The notes: generated by a model not told the origin, from the sequence alone. Shown: positions 41,465-49,869, numbered from the stretch's first letter. The stretch: DNA of 64,000 bases from Anaerostipes faecalis (GCF_018982945.1 NZ_JABRXE010000005.1:62001-126000); one strand, 5' to 3'. Made by a program: numbers and translations.

Positions 41465-43027
41465 TCAATCAATCCTTTCTTTTAGCTTTAAGCCGCACTT
41501 AAATTCAAATTCAACTTTATCCCTTGACAGCACTTTTACCTTTTCTATAAATCTTTCAAATAGGGATTCTTCCCATTCAGTAAAAGGCTCTGCTCCGTTA
41601 AGGAAACTAACCATGTCACTTAATGCCTGTTCCATCGTGTAGCCTGCGTTATCCATTCTGTAAAGAAGATCTCGTTTTGCAGCAAGCTGTTCATACTCCA
41701 TTATCAGTTTGTTATGAGCCTCGGCAAATACAGGTCTTTCAAGATAGCCTCTTGTAAGAAGTGTATTCAGCTGCTTTCTCTGTTCTTCATTGCTCTGCAT
41801 ATCCTTTTCGATGTCTTCCATACTGTGAATGTTCTTCTTCGAATTACTGGTAGTGATGGAAATAAGAAGTGGCTTTAAGACCAGGTCATTACCGAAACGC
41901 AACTTGTTCATCATCGTAAGGAACACTCTCTTTAAGTCATCATCACGAATGAACTTCATGGAGCAGGAACTCGAATCTTCAATATGTCCGCCACAGCACC
42001 AGGCATTGTAGCTTCTGCCGTGGGAAGTGTAATGGTATCTTCTCTTAAAGGATCTTCCACACTCACCACACTTGATTTTTCCAGACATGGCATATCTGTT
42101 CTGGTATTTTGCTGTATTCTCACTGCAGTTGCCTTTTTCAAGTCCACGCTGTCTGATGGCTTCCTTTGCCTTTTCAAAGGTATCCTTGTCAATGATAGGC
42201 TCGTGATGATTTTCACAGTAATATTGTTCTTCTTCGCCATAGTTCCTTTTTCGCTTGAAGGATGCATCTGTGATGGTCTTCTGAAAAAGTGCATCTCCTA
42301 TGTACTTCTCATTTGTAAGAATGCCGTTAATCGTAGCGCCTGTCCACTTAGCCCCTCTCTTGGTCGGAACACCTTTTTCATTCAATTCCTTTGCAATTAT
42401 GTGGGTGCTCTTTCCGGCAAGGCATCCTGCAAAAATCTCTTTTACAACTTCTGCCTGTTCTGGAACAATCACCATCTCACCATCAACATTGGCATAACCA
42501 TAAGGCGGATAGGAAATCACATAAGTACCGTTCTGGAATCTCTTCTTGATGCTCCACTTCTCATTCTCGGAAATGGAACGTGACTCGCTTTCTGCCATGC
42601 TGGCCAATACGGCAAGCATCAATTCGCTTTCCATAGAGCCGGTGTTTATATTTTCCTTTTCAAAAATAACATAGACTTCATAATTCAAAAGCTTTCTTAC
42701 AAGTGTCAGACAATCGGTAGTGTTTCTGCTGAATCTGCTGATGGACTTTGTAATGACAAGATCGATAAGACCTTTTTCACAGTCTTCCATAAGTCTTAAC
42801 AACCCATCTCTCTTTGCAGTCTTTGTACCGCTGACACCATCATCATAATAAATACCTGCATATTCCCATTCACTGTTTGCTTTGATGTAACTCTCATAAT
42901 GATTTTTCTGTGTTTCAAGGCTGAGTTCCTGTTCATCACTATCAGTTGAAACTCTGCAGTATGCAGCCACCCTTGTCTTCTTAAAAATGGAGAAATCAAC
43001 CTGATTGATTTTCGTTACATTCTTCAC
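41465..43027 (-). CDS. Large serine recombinase, first of cassette
   Basis: A 520-residue recombinase built like the one at 39472-41046: [14 protein letters not shown] catalytic motif, [16 protein letters not shown], recombinase domain with LTNEKYIGDALFQKT, zinc ribbon (KCGECGRSFKRR...CSMKF) and coiled-coil end. The two are similar in layout but clearly divergent, so they are old paralogues rather than a recent duplication. It leads a three-gene coupled operon. Both full-length members keep the catalytic motifs and may act as a pair on non-identical half sites. Confidence 0.92.
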   Translation of the reverse strand: MKNVTKINQVDFSIFKKTRVAAYCRVSTDSDEQELSLETQKNHYESYIKANSEWEYAGIYYDDGVSGTKTAKRDGLLRLMEDCEKGLIDLVITKSISRFSRNTTDCLTLVRKLLNYEVYVIFEKENINTGSMESELMLAVLASMAESESRSISENEKWSIKKRFQNGTYVISYPPYGYANVDGEMVIVPEQAEVVKEIFAGCLAGKSTHIIAKELNEKGVPTKRGAKWTGATINGILTNEKYIGDALFQKTITDASFKRKRNYGEEEQYYCENHHEPIIDKDTFEKAKEAIRQRGLEKGNCSENTAKYQNRYAMSGKIKCGECGRSFKRRYHYTSHGRSYNAWCCGGHIEDSSSCSMKFIRDDDLKRVFLTMMNKLRFGNDLVLKPLLISITTSNSKKNIHSMEDIEKDMQSNEEQRKQLNTLLTRGYLERPVFAEAHNKLIMEYEQLAAKRDLLYRMDNAGYTMEQALSDMVSFLNGAEPFTEWEESLFERFIEKVKVLSRDKVEFEFKCGLKLKERID

Positions 43028-43088
43028 TTATATCACCTCGCTTTATCGTATGACATATTCCCGTAGAAACCGTTATATATCAAGTCAA

Positions 43089-43307
43089 TTACTGATAAAT
43101 CTCGCATAGATAGGGAGAGAAAATAAGCCGATTTTTCTCGGAGATTTTGTGTAATTCATCATCAGAAATAAGACCCTTTTCTGCCATCTTACGAACTATC
43201 CTTTCAGCGAGAATGAAGTCAAATTCCTTCTGCAATTCTTCCTGTGTAAACACCTTTGTGTCAGGCTTTGGTGCTGCTGCACCGTCTTCTAATTTTGTAA
43301 TCTGCAT
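43089..43307 (-). CDS. Small SHOCT-like phage protein
   Basis: A 72-residue protein. EELQKEFDFILAERIVRKMAEKGLISDDELHKI resembles the short C-terminal helical SHOCT domain, commonly encoded beside recombinases in Firmicute prophages. Function unknown. The ATG at 43307 has a strong AGGAGGTG; the in-frame extension upstream is a repeat sequence. It lies between the DNA polymerase gene and the recombinase cassette, same strand. Confidence 0.75.
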   Translation of the reverse strand: MQITKLEDGAAAPKPDTKVFTQEELQKEFDFILAERIVRKMAEKGLISDDELHKISEKNRLIFSPYLCEIYQ

Positions 43308-43328
43308 AAAAAAGCACCTCCTACCATG

Positions 43329-43361
43329 TAGCCTTAGCAGGAGGTTGAAAAGGACGTTTTT
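43329..43361. repeat. Dispersed 33-bp repeat, copy A
   Basis: TAGCCTT...AAAAGGACGTTTTT, sharing 28 of 33 positions with copy B (47909-47941). It fills the gap between the DNA polymerase stop and the ribosome binding site of the SHOCT-like gene. Confidence 0.8.
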
Positions 43362-43363
43362 CA

Positions 43364-45316
43364 TTAATCTTTTTTATAAAACTGACATTCATAGCCGTCA
43401 GCACGAAGAAGCAGACCCTTCGCCCAGGGTGGAGTTCTTCCCATCTGCTCACACACGGCACCAAGGGACATATTCTTTCTGCACTCGATGATGACTTCAT
43501 CATGCACATGAGCAACGATATTACAGTTTCTTAAAGTCTGCATTGCATACATGAGAATATCCCTTGCGATTGCCTGTGTGATGTTTTCACAAAACTTTGG
43601 ACCATAGCTTTCAAGCCTTTCCCATTTCTTTGTACCACCTACACCTTCATAGGTAACAGACGCACCACCGAACTGATTCACACCCATCTTGGGTTTTACA
43701 TATGCAAGTCTTCTGCCTGAAGGAAGAACGATAAAAAGAAATCCACTCTCATACATAAATCGTATGCCGTGAGTTTCGGTTGTGATTCTCTTCTTGACTG
43801 TTTCCTTTACACAGTTATCAATATCCCACCACAACATTGTGATGGCAGGATTTGAATTTCTCCAGGCATAGACAAGAGGCTGCAGTTCATCTTCATTCAG
43901 ACCCATTTCAATAGCACCCATAGCTTTCAATGCTCCGACTGAGCCTCCATATCCAAGCGCAAGTTCTGCAATCTTACCTTTCTGTCTTAAATGACCATTG
44001 ATGCCATGCTTTTCAACAGGAACACCGAACATCTGTGATGCACTGCTGCAGTATATGTCTTTTCCTTCTTCAAAAACTTTCATTCTCCATTTTTCTCCAG
44101 CAAGCCACGCAAGGACTCTCGCTTCAATGGCAGAAAAGTCAGCAACGATGAATTTGTTATCTCCCTGTGGCACAAAGGCTGTACGGATAAGCTGTGACAA
44201 GGTATCCGGGATATCATCATATAACAGTTCAAGGGCATCAAAGTTACCGTATCTTACAAGACCTCTTGCCTGTGTAAGATCTGGCATATGGTTCTGAGGC
44301 AGGTTCTGGAGCTGCACCAGTCTTCCGGCAAATCTGCCAGTTCTGTTGGCTCCGTAAAACTGAAACATTCCTCTTGCTCTGTTATCCATGCACACGGCAT
44401 TTTTCATAGCCGTATATTTCTTCACACTGCTTTTAGCAAGCTGCTGACGAAGAGACAAGACTTCTGCCAAGTGTTCCGGTGCATCCTTAATCATCTCGGC
44501 TACTACCTTTTTACCAAGACTGCCAGTTTCAAGTCCGTTGTCAGAAAGCCAGCCTTTCATCTGCTGTACGGAGTTAGGATTTTCAAGACCGGTAAGTTCC
44601 TGCATCTGCTTTGTAAGTGCCGTCTTGCTCTTCTCATCAAAGGCAATGGCATTCTTAACAAAAACCATATCAACACCAATTCCACGGTCATTGATTTCCT
44701 GATCTAAATGATACTCATCCCAGATGGTTTCGCTTACCGGGAAACGGGATAGCTTCTGTTGAATACCCATTTCCGTTTCAACATCACGGATATTGTAGGC
44801 TTTGAACTGCTGCCACTTCTCTAAATCGTGATATGGCATATTTTTTGTTCTGCCACCGTTTACCTTGGTTGGAGAACAGGGAACACAGAAGTATTTGATG
44901 AGATTCTTGCCTTCCGATAGTTTCTGCTTTTCAAGACCAAGAACGGCTCCTACTCCTTCCAGGGATAATGGAAGTCCAAGAGTTGCCGCCCAAACAAGAG
45001 TGCAACGCCATGACACAGGATCAAGACAATATCCCTTAAGAGATACACCATTATCACGAAGATACCTCGATAAACAGACTCTTTCAAATTGTGCATTGAA
45101 TGCCCACTTTATTACTTCATCATCTGTAAGAGCAACAATAATATCGTCCGGTATCTTTTCTCCCATTGCCAGATCTACAACCTTGACCTCGCCACCATCT
45201 ACGGAATATCCGAAAAGTAGAATCTCAAAGTCTTCACTTTCTGCATAACGGTAAACCCCGGATTTTTGCAGACTCACACTTGAAAAGGTTTCAATATCTA
45301 TACTGATTGATTTCAC
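43364..45316 (-). CDS. Phage family-A DNA polymerase with 3'-5' exonuclease
   Basis: A 650-residue replicative polymerase. The N-terminal DnaQ-like exonuclease begins SISIDIETFSSVS (DxE). The polymerase domain has motif A VADFSAIEARVLAWLAGE, motif B RQKGKIAELALGYGGSVGA and motif C VAHVHDEVII, all catalytic residues present. A GTG start at 45316 is favoured (GGAAG seven bases upstream); a TTG at 45334 is in frame. It lies downstream of the DUF2815 and small membrane protein genes and ends beside repeat copy A. No helicase or primase follows it, unlike most related prophages. Confidence 0.92.
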   Translation of the reverse strand: MKSISIDIETFSSVSLQKSGVYRYAESEDFEILLFGYSVDGGEVKVVDLAMGEKIPDDIIVALTDDEVIKWAFNAQFERVCLSRYLRDNGVSLKGYCLDPVSWRCTLVWAATLGLPLSLEGVGAVLGLEKQKLSEGKNLIKYFCVPCSPTKVNGGRTKNMPYHDLEKWQQFKAYNIRDVETEMGIQQKLSRFPVSETIWDEYHLDQEINDRGIGVDMVFVKNAIAFDEKSKTALTKQMQELTGLENPNSVQQMKGWLSDNGLETGSLGKKVVAEMIKDAPEHLAEVLSLRQQLAKSSVKKYTAMKNAVCMDNRARGMFQFYGANRTGRFAGRLVQLQNLPQNHMPDLTQARGLVRYGNFDALELLYDDIPDTLSQLIRTAFVPQGDNKFIVADFSAIEARVLAWLAGEKWRMKVFEEGKDIYCSSASQMFGVPVEKHGINGHLRQKGKIAELALGYGGSVGALKAMGAIEMGLNEDELQPLVYAWRNSNPAITMLWWDIDNCVKETVKKRITTETHGIRFMYESGFLFIVLPSGRRLAYVKPKMGVNQFGGASVTYEGVGGTKKWERLESYGPKFCENITQAIARDILMYAMQTLRNCNIVAHVHDEVIIECRKNMSLGAVCEQMGRTPPWAKGLLLRADGYECQFYKKD

Positions 45317-45341
45317 ATTCTCACTTCCTTCCAAAGTAAAA

Positions 45342-45373
45342 CAGACGGCAGAGGATTGTCCTCCACCGCCTGC
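45342..45373 (-). terminator. Hairpin before the DNA polymerase gene
   Basis: Imperfect stem CAGACGG..GAGGA / TCCTC..CCGCCTG with TTTTAC following on the minus strand, located between the small membrane protein gene and the polymerase start. A related hairpin (GCAGACGGTG / CACCGCCTGC core) is at 45589-45616. Confidence 0.5.
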
Positions 45374-45379
45374 ACATTT

Positions 45380-45559
45380 TTATTCTTCAGTTGTTTCTTC
45401 AGCAGATTTTTTCTTTGCCTTACGTTTCTTGATTGAATCCTTGACAAGCCAGATACCATTCATAATGGTGCTTACAATGCCGTAGATACCAGCACCCATA
45501 AAGATGTAGAAGATGATAATCACATCAATCTGCTTTGCTAATTCATATAATTCGTTCAT
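45380..45559 (-). CDS. Small single-pass membrane protein of phage
   Basis: A 59-residue protein. A short acidic start (MNELYELAKQID) is followed by one hydrophobic span (VIIIFYIFMGAGIYGIVSTIM) and a highly charged tail (SIKKRKAKKKSAEETTEE). It has GAGG before the ATG at 45559. Its function is not known; it lies between the DUF2815 and DNA polymerase genes and is bracketed by two related hairpins. Confidence 0.65.
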   Translation of the reverse strand: MNELYELAKQIDVIIIFYIFMGAGIYGIVSTIMNGIWLVKDSIKKRKAKKKSAEETTEE

Positions 45560-45588
45560 ATCGTTTACCTCGTATATTCGTAATAGTC

Positions 45589-45616
45589 GCAGACGGTGGT
45601 GTTTCACACCGCCTGC
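45589..45616 (-). repeat. Hairpin related to 45342-45373
   Basis: Stem GCAGACGGTG / CACCGCCTGC with a GTTT-type loop region, upstream of the small membrane protein gene. It shares the CAGACGG and CCGCCTGC arms with the hairpin downstream of that gene; no clear T-tract. Confidence 0.5.
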
Positions 45617-45640
45617 CGGAAGTTAAAAGGTCGGTTCAGA

Positions 45641-46189
45641 TTAAGATAAGAAATCGTCATCTTCCTCTGTGCTGAAATCATCAGTTGCAGAGCTGCGACC
45701 ACCAAGGGGTTCTCCGTCTCTAATCTTCTGAATGTTGCCAAGACCACAAGCAATACCCTTATTACCATTGGAGTTGAATGCATAGAAGTTAAGTGAAACT
45801 CTCGCATAGCAACCACTGTACACTTCATCACGGTCAAGGATAGGCTTTACGGCCTTATCAACAATCTGTGGTGCTGTCTTACTGTTGGCATTGATGAACC
45901 AATGTCCGGCATAAGCCTCGTCCTCACGCTCTGTGTCACCATCACGAAGAGGAAGCTTGATTGCTGCCTTGTTAGGCTTCTTGCCACCGAACTTTGCGAT
46001 GCCTTCCTCAATAGCTGCATCAACCGCATCATTGATTGCCTTTACTGTTTCCTTATCATCCTTTGGAATAAGAACAGATACGCTGTATCTTTCAGGACCG
46101 CCATTGATAGATGTAGGCTCCCATCCGTGGAAATAAGAAAGTCTTGTGTTCTTGCCTGTGATAACTTTTGTTTTTCTTACATTCGCCAT
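45641..46189 (-). CDS. DUF2815 family phage ssDNA-binding-like protein
   Basis: A 182-residue protein. VITGKNTRLSYFHGWEPTSI at the start, YSVSVLIPKDDKETVKAI, GHWFINANSKTAPQIVDK and YSGCYARVSLNFYAFN match DUF2815, an OB-fold-like single-strand DNA-binding family in phages. The acidic tail (TDDFSTEEDDDFL) resembles the protein-contact tail of SSB proteins. GGAGG precedes the ATG. It sits six bases after the DUF2800 gene and upstream of the DNA polymerase, the usual order. Confidence 0.88.
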   Translation of the reverse strand: MANVRKTKVITGKNTRLSYFHGWEPTSINGGPERYSVSVLIPKDDKETVKAINDAVDAAIEEGIAKFGGKKPNKAAIKLPLRDGDTEREDEAYAGHWFINANSKTAPQIVDKAVKPILDRDEVYSGCYARVSLNFYAFNSNGNKGIACGLGNIQKIRDGEPLGGRSSATDDFSTEEDDDFLS

Positions 46190-46194
46190 AATCG

Positions 46195-47325
46195 TTAATC
46201 CTCCATTTTAAATTCGTTTTTAGCGTCTGATATATGCATTGCCTCTCTCTTATCCGAGTTAGGTACAAGAGTCGGCTTTCCGGGTGGTTTGTAGATAAGG
46301 TCACCCAGTACCTTTTCAAATGTTGCTTTACCCATCAGTCTTTGCATCTCTGTAAGAGTGATAAGGCTCTGACGGTAAATATCCTTATAGCCTGCTTCCT
46401 TGGCTGCTTTGGCAACTGCATCTTCATCCGTGTACTTACGGACAGAGCGTCCTTCAACAACCTTGAATCCGTCCCACTGCTTGCCGTGGTTTACTGCCGA
46501 TTCGGTGGCATAAGCCATAATCTCATTTGCCCACTTTGTAAGATCAGGAATAACCTTTAAAATTTCTTCGATTTCCGAATCTGTAAGAAGTGGCGGAAGT
46601 TTGAATTCTTCCTGTGCAAGTTTCAGCTTTTCTTCTGCTCTTGCTCTGCATCTGACTGCCGCCCTGCAGAATTTACACCACTCGCCGGGACAGTATTCGC
46701 CTTCGCCATTCATGGCCATTTCAGCCTTTGGCTTTAATACTTCTTCTGCCCAAGTCTTCAGTTCATCAACTGGGATTGTCCAGGTACTCACATTCTCCCT
46801 GCGTGGCTGGAAGATGGACATCGATATTTCCTTGATGTCATATAAGCTGTCATAGATGGCAAGTGCACCGAGTGCATAACATTTCATCTGTGGATTGTCT
46901 GTTGCATCTACCAGAACTCCCATGCCGTACTTGAAATCAATGATGTGAAGCTTATCGTCTGAAACAATCACGCAGTCTGCTGTACCATAACCATCTGGAA
47001 CATATTCAGAGAAGTCTACGTGTTGCTCTATCAGCACCAATGGGTCCTTGCAGTTCTGCTTTGCAATGTCAAGCTGTTCTAAGACAAAGTCCACGTATGC
47101 ATCTGTGTGTTCCTGCATTTCATCACTGTCATAGGATGAAACAGGTCTTTTACTTCTTCTGCGGAAAGCCTTCTTAAGCTTGTGTTCGCACCATGCGTGG
47201 GCAGCTGTTCCTTCTTCTGCTGCCTGGCTTGTCTTATTTTCAAATTCTGATTCAAGACTTGCACTTGGTGTACAGTTGAGCCATCTGTGAGAACTTGAGG
47301 GGGAAAGGAATGCGTGTTTACTCAT
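46195..47325 (-). CDS. DUF2800 family phage nuclease-like protein
   Basis: A 376-residue protein of the DUF2800 family, related to RecB/Cas4-type PD-(D/E)XK nucleases. It starts FLSPSSSHRWLNCTPSASL, has AAEEGTAAHAWCEHKL, then the nuclease core GTADCVIVSDDKLHIIDFKYG (D...DFK) and a cysteine cluster CPGEWCKFCRAAVRCRARA. It likely acts with the ssDNA-binding protein in phage recombination. Its start overlaps the upstream gene by eight bases. Confidence 0.9.
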   Translation of the reverse strand: MSKHAFLSPSSSHRWLNCTPSASLESEFENKTSQAAEEGTAAHAWCEHKLKKAFRRRSKRPVSSYDSDEMQEHTDAYVDFVLEQLDIAKQNCKDPLVLIEQHVDFSEYVPDGYGTADCVIVSDDKLHIIDFKYGMGVLVDATDNPQMKCYALGALAIYDSLYDIKEISMSIFQPRRENVSTWTIPVDELKTWAEEVLKPKAEMAMNGEGEYCPGEWCKFCRAAVRCRARAEEKLKLAQEEFKLPPLLTDSEIEEILKVIPDLTKWANEIMAYATESAVNHGKQWDGFKVVEGRSVRKYTDEDAVAKAAKEAGYKDIYRQSLITLTEMQRLMGKATFEKVLGDLIYKPPGKPTLVPNSDKREAMHISDAKNEFKMED

Positions 47326-47674
47326 TTCCTAGCACCTCCGCCTCTTTGATGATTGCTTCATAGTTGCTAGGGTCGATGTCGGATAACTTGCTGCCTCCGA
47401 ACTTTGCAATCAGCCCCTTAACTTCTGATGTAAGTCCGTTCTGGCTCTTCTCTGCAAGAACACCTCTTACATCTTCAAGTGTGTAAACCTTAGCTTTTTC
47501 CTTCTTAGGCTTTGAAGTCTTTTCAGGAATCTGTTCTACAGGCTGTGATTCAGTTATTTCTACAGATTTCATATCTGTAAGAACATCAGCTACCACCTGA
47601 AGACTGTCTGCCAGGTTACGCACATTCGTGATGACGTGGGCAACAGCGTCAAGTAATTCTGTTACTTTGTTCAT
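47318..47674 (-). CDS. Conserved phage protein upstream of DUF2800
   Basis: A 118-residue protein with an N-terminal helix (VTELLDAVAHVITNVRNLADSLQVVADVLTD), a charged Pro/Lys-rich linker (PEKTSKPKKEKAK) and a C-terminal VYTLEDVRGVLAEKSQNG...VKGLIAKFGGSKLSDID domain. The last part resembles a small DNA-binding-like domain often found in phage proteins next to DUF2800. Exact function unknown. GGAGG before ATG; it overlaps genes on both sides (4 bases upstream, 8 downstream), so the block is one tight operon. Confidence 0.75.
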   Translation of the reverse strand: MNKVTELLDAVAHVITNVRNLADSLQVVADVLTDMKSVEITESQPVEQIPEKTSKPKKEKAKVYTLEDVRGVLAEKSQNGLTSEVKGLIAKFGGSKLSDIDPSNYEAIIKEAEVLGNE

Positions 47675-47865
47675 GGTCTACCTCCTTCCGTAACTTTTGT
47701 GATGGCAAGTTCCTCAACCGTGTCACCCGGAACAAGAATCATGATCTTCTGCTTTTTACCGAACAGCATTCTCATAAATCTTTCTCGAAGTGTGATGCTC
47801 TTGTAGGACACCATGCCGTTTCGTTGTGGCTTGTCAGAAACACTAATGTGAAGATTATGTTTCAT
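47671..47865 (-). CDS. Small phage protein, first gene of the DNA-metabolism operon
   Basis: A 64-residue protein, basic, with no recognisable domain (SYKSITLRERFMRMLFGKKQ central; VPGDTVEELAITKV near the end). A strong GGAGGTG lies before the ATG. It opens the DUF2800-DUF2815-polymerase operon and overlaps the next gene by four bases (ATGA). Two copies of the 33-bp repeat lie just upstream of it. Confidence 0.7.
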   Translation of the reverse strand: MKHNLHISVSDKPQRNGMVSYKSITLRERFMRMLFGKKQKIMILVPGDTVEELAITKVTEGGRP

Positions 47866-47908
47866 CGTTACACCTCCAATTCCGAGAGATTTGTTTCTCT
47901 CTAACTTT

Positions 47909-47941
47909 TAGCCTTGGGAAGAGGTTCAAAAGGACGGTTTT
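47909..47941. repeat. Dispersed 33-bp repeat, copy B
   Basis: TAGCCTTGGGAAGAGG...GGACGGTTTT; 28 of 33 positions match copy A and 29 of 33 match copy C. It lies upstream of the DNA-metabolism operon. Confidence 0.8.
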
Positions 47942-47992
47942 TTGAAAAACTTTTTTATTTTCCTTTTTCCTTGTTTTGCTCTTCCTAACTAG

Positions 47993-48025
47993 TAGCCTTG
48001 AAAAGAGCATCAAAAGGACGGTTTT
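47993..48025. repeat. Dispersed 33-bp repeat, copy C
   Basis: TAGCCTTGAAAAGAGC...GGACGGTTTT, 84 bases from copy B in the same orientation, next to the amidase terminator. Confidence 0.8.
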
Positions 48026-48029
48026 TACA

Positions 48030-48073
48030 AAAAAAATAAAGCCTGCCTACACTCCGAAGAATGCAAGCAGGCT
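48030..48073 (-). terminator. Terminator of the late (structural/lysis) operon
   Basis: Stem AGCCTGC / GCAGGCT with a 20-base partly paired loop, followed by TTTATTTTTTTT on the minus strand, 24 bases past the amidase stop. It separates lysis genes from the DNA-metabolism genes. Confidence 0.8.
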
Positions 48074-48096
48074 CATAGCACTGTTTTAACTATTTC

Positions 48097-48957
48097 TTAT
48101 TTTAAGAGTTCATTTACTCTCTTCTGTACCTTTGCGTAGTCATATCCGGCTACTGTAAGCTTTGCCTTTCTGTCGGCACCGTTGCCCCATAAACCTTTGA
48201 TGACTTCCTTTGCAAGCTCATCTACCGTTTTGGTACTTGAGGTAGTAGAGCCTACGATTCTTCCGTTTTCATCAAAGACAAAGTATCCAGGATTTGATGC
48301 AGCACATCTCTTTGCATTATCAAGGGACTTGAATGCACCTTTCTGTGATTTTGCATCATTCCAAGATTTTCTGACTCTATATAATCCACTTGCAGTTGTT
48401 CCGCCAGAAGAAGGACCACCAAGCTGTGCAGTTACCTTTGTTGCAAGGTCACCTAGTCTTGAATAAAGCCAGTCACCAGGACAGGACTTATTGGCAAACC
48501 AACGATGTACCGTAAGAACCATCTCATCGGATTTCGGCCTGTAATTCAGTGCCTTCGACTTGCTTCCAAGCCACAGAAGTTTCTTCTTGCCATTGCGCTT
48601 GCAGATATCGGTGCAAAGCTTGATAAGAGACGCATACACTTTATTGTTCATGGCATAAGGATGTTTTGTATCCGATGCACATTCAATCGTCACAGCTCTC
48701 TGATCATTGGCATTGGAAGAAGAACACCAGGAGCGATTTTTCTCTTCCACATACATGCCAACTCTTCCATCCGGCCCAATGCCATAGTTGCAGCTTGCCT
48801 GTCTGGATCTTGGTGCAAAGATGTTTCCTAAAGTTTCTACACTGCACTGACCTACTACGCAATGCGGTGTAATTCTGTCAATGGAATGTGTTCTCTTTCC
48901 GGAATGATTTGGACTGAGTCTTGTGTAAGATACCATTTTACTGTTTGTATAAGCCAT
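48097..48957 (-). CDS. Phage endolysin: N-acetylmuramoyl-L-alanine amidase with CW_7 domain
   Basis: A 286-residue lysin. The Amidase_2 catalytic domain (about residues 10-155) has zinc-ligand segments RITPHCVVGQCS and VLTVHRWFANKSCPGDW, the central AVTIECASD and the Tyr-rich SYTRLSPNHSGKR start. A repeat-like linker (LYRVRKSWNDAKSQKGAF) follows. The C-terminal ~45 residues (VDELAKEVIKGLWGNG, AGYDYAKVQKRVNELL) are a CW_7 (Cpl-7) cell-wall-binding motif. ATG at 48957 has GAGGA upstream; GTG at 48972 is less likely. Encoded after the holin. Confidence 0.92.
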   Translation of the reverse strand: MAYTNSKMVSYTRLSPNHSGKRTHSIDRITPHCVVGQCSVETLGNIFAPRSRQASCNYGIGPDGRVGMYVEEKNRSWCSSSNANDQRAVTIECASDTKHPYAMNNKVYASLIKLCTDICKRNGKKKLLWLGSKSKALNYRPKSDEMVLTVHRWFANKSCPGDWLYSRLGDLATKVTAQLGGPSSGGTTASGLYRVRKSWNDAKSQKGAFKSLDNAKRCAASNPGYFVFDENGRIVGSTTSSTKTVDELAKEVIKGLWGNGADRKAKLTVAGYDYAKVQKRVNELLK

Positions 48958-49096
48958 ATTATTTTTCCTCACTTTCTGCTCTGCCTTGGAGCTACTCTAA
49001 TAACGATTTGATTTTTTCTTTGTATCTGATGTAAAAAATAAAGTCCCGACAGGATTTCTCCCATCTGGACTTCAACTCGTCTTTCTTTGTTTTCTA

Positions 49097-49294
49097 TTAA
49101 TTATCTGTAAAAAATAATGCCTCCCTCCACGCATCAACATATCCGCTTTTATATGCAATCTCTATCATCCTTTCGGCATCACATTTTAAAAGTTTATTGT
49201 CTTCAAATCCTTCCAGAAGATAATCGATCTCTTGGGGAAAATCTCGCTTTGAAAAAAATTCTTCATTTCTTGTATTATGCTGTGGCTTTTCCAT
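49097..49294 (-). CDS. Small phage hypothetical protein
   Basis: A 65-residue acidic protein between holin and amidase genes. No domain recognised; the sequence EIDYLLEGFEDNKLLKCDAE then MIEIAYKSGYVDAWREAL looks helical. GGAGAAG lies seven bases before the ATG, supporting expression. It may be a lysis accessory protein by position only. The 150 bases upstream (49295-49446) hold nothing recognisable. Confidence 0.55.
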   Translation of the reverse strand: MEKPQHNTRNEEFFSKRDFPQEIDYLLEGFEDNKLLKCDAERMIEIAYKSGYVDAWREALFFTDN

Positions 49295-49446
49295 ATTAAC
49301 TTCTCCATTCTTCTAACAATTAACAATTTGCTGTATGTTACCATGCTATCTCCGTAGAATCAAGTTATACTGCAAATGAAAATTGGTTCAGTAAATTTCA
49401 AAGACAAAATGAAGCACAATATACTTATTTTGTTTTACTACTTATA

Positions 49447-49869
49447 CTAATCTTCATCCCCCACCTCCTGTTCTGCTCTGTCATGGAGCTGCTCTAACAC
49501 TGATTTGATTTTTACCGGAATAGGAAGCCCTAGATGTCCTGCATTCTCAAGAAGGCTTACTCCTTCATTTGAAATGTAGAAAAAGATAACTGCCGTTCTA
49601 AGTACACTGCCTGTGCCAATCACCTGCATATCCAGAATGTTTGCAATCCCTACAAGCAGAAAAATAAGGACCTTTCTGCAGATGCCTTTAAAACCAACTG
49701 CACTGGATAGCTTCTTATCTGCAATGGCGCACATCACTCCCGTAATGTAGTCAGTGATGACAAATAAAAGCAGTGCAATAAGCAGACCATCACAGCCACC
49801 TAGAAAATATCCAAGCCATCCTCCGATTCCGGCAAATAAAAACTGAATCATGTTCCAAAATTCCTTCAT
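49447..49869 (-). CDS. Phage holin (Cph1/TcdE-like toxin-secretion/phage-lysis holin family)
   Basis: A 140-residue membrane protein with three or four hydrophobic segments: MIQFLFAGIGGWLGYFLGG, LLIALLLFVITDYITGVMCAI, KVLIFLLVGIANILDMQV and VLRTAVIFFYISNEGVSLLENAG. DYITGV followed by KKLSSAVGFKGICRK is the hallmark of the phage_holin_4 (Cph1) family. It forms membrane lesions that let the amidase reach the wall. It precedes the amidase in the late operon. Confidence 0.92.
   Translation of the reverse strand: MKEFWNMIQFLFAGIGGWLGYFLGGCDGLLIALLLFVITDYITGVMCAIADKKLSSAVGFKGICRKVLIFLLVGIANILDMQVIGTGSVLRTAVIFFYISNEGVSLLENAGHLGLPIPVKIKSVLEQLHDRAEQEVGDED

Noticed and set aside
41984-42583. Plus-strand 199-codon frame
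   Set aside because: Antisense to the conserved zinc-ribbon and recombinase domains of a serine recombinase; no start signal.
43350-43380. Possible programmed frameshift at the end of the DNA polymerase gene (A-rich run before the stop)
   Set aside because: The A AAA AAG heptamer is not in the phase needed for -1 slippage, and the alternative frame only reads the dispersed repeat.
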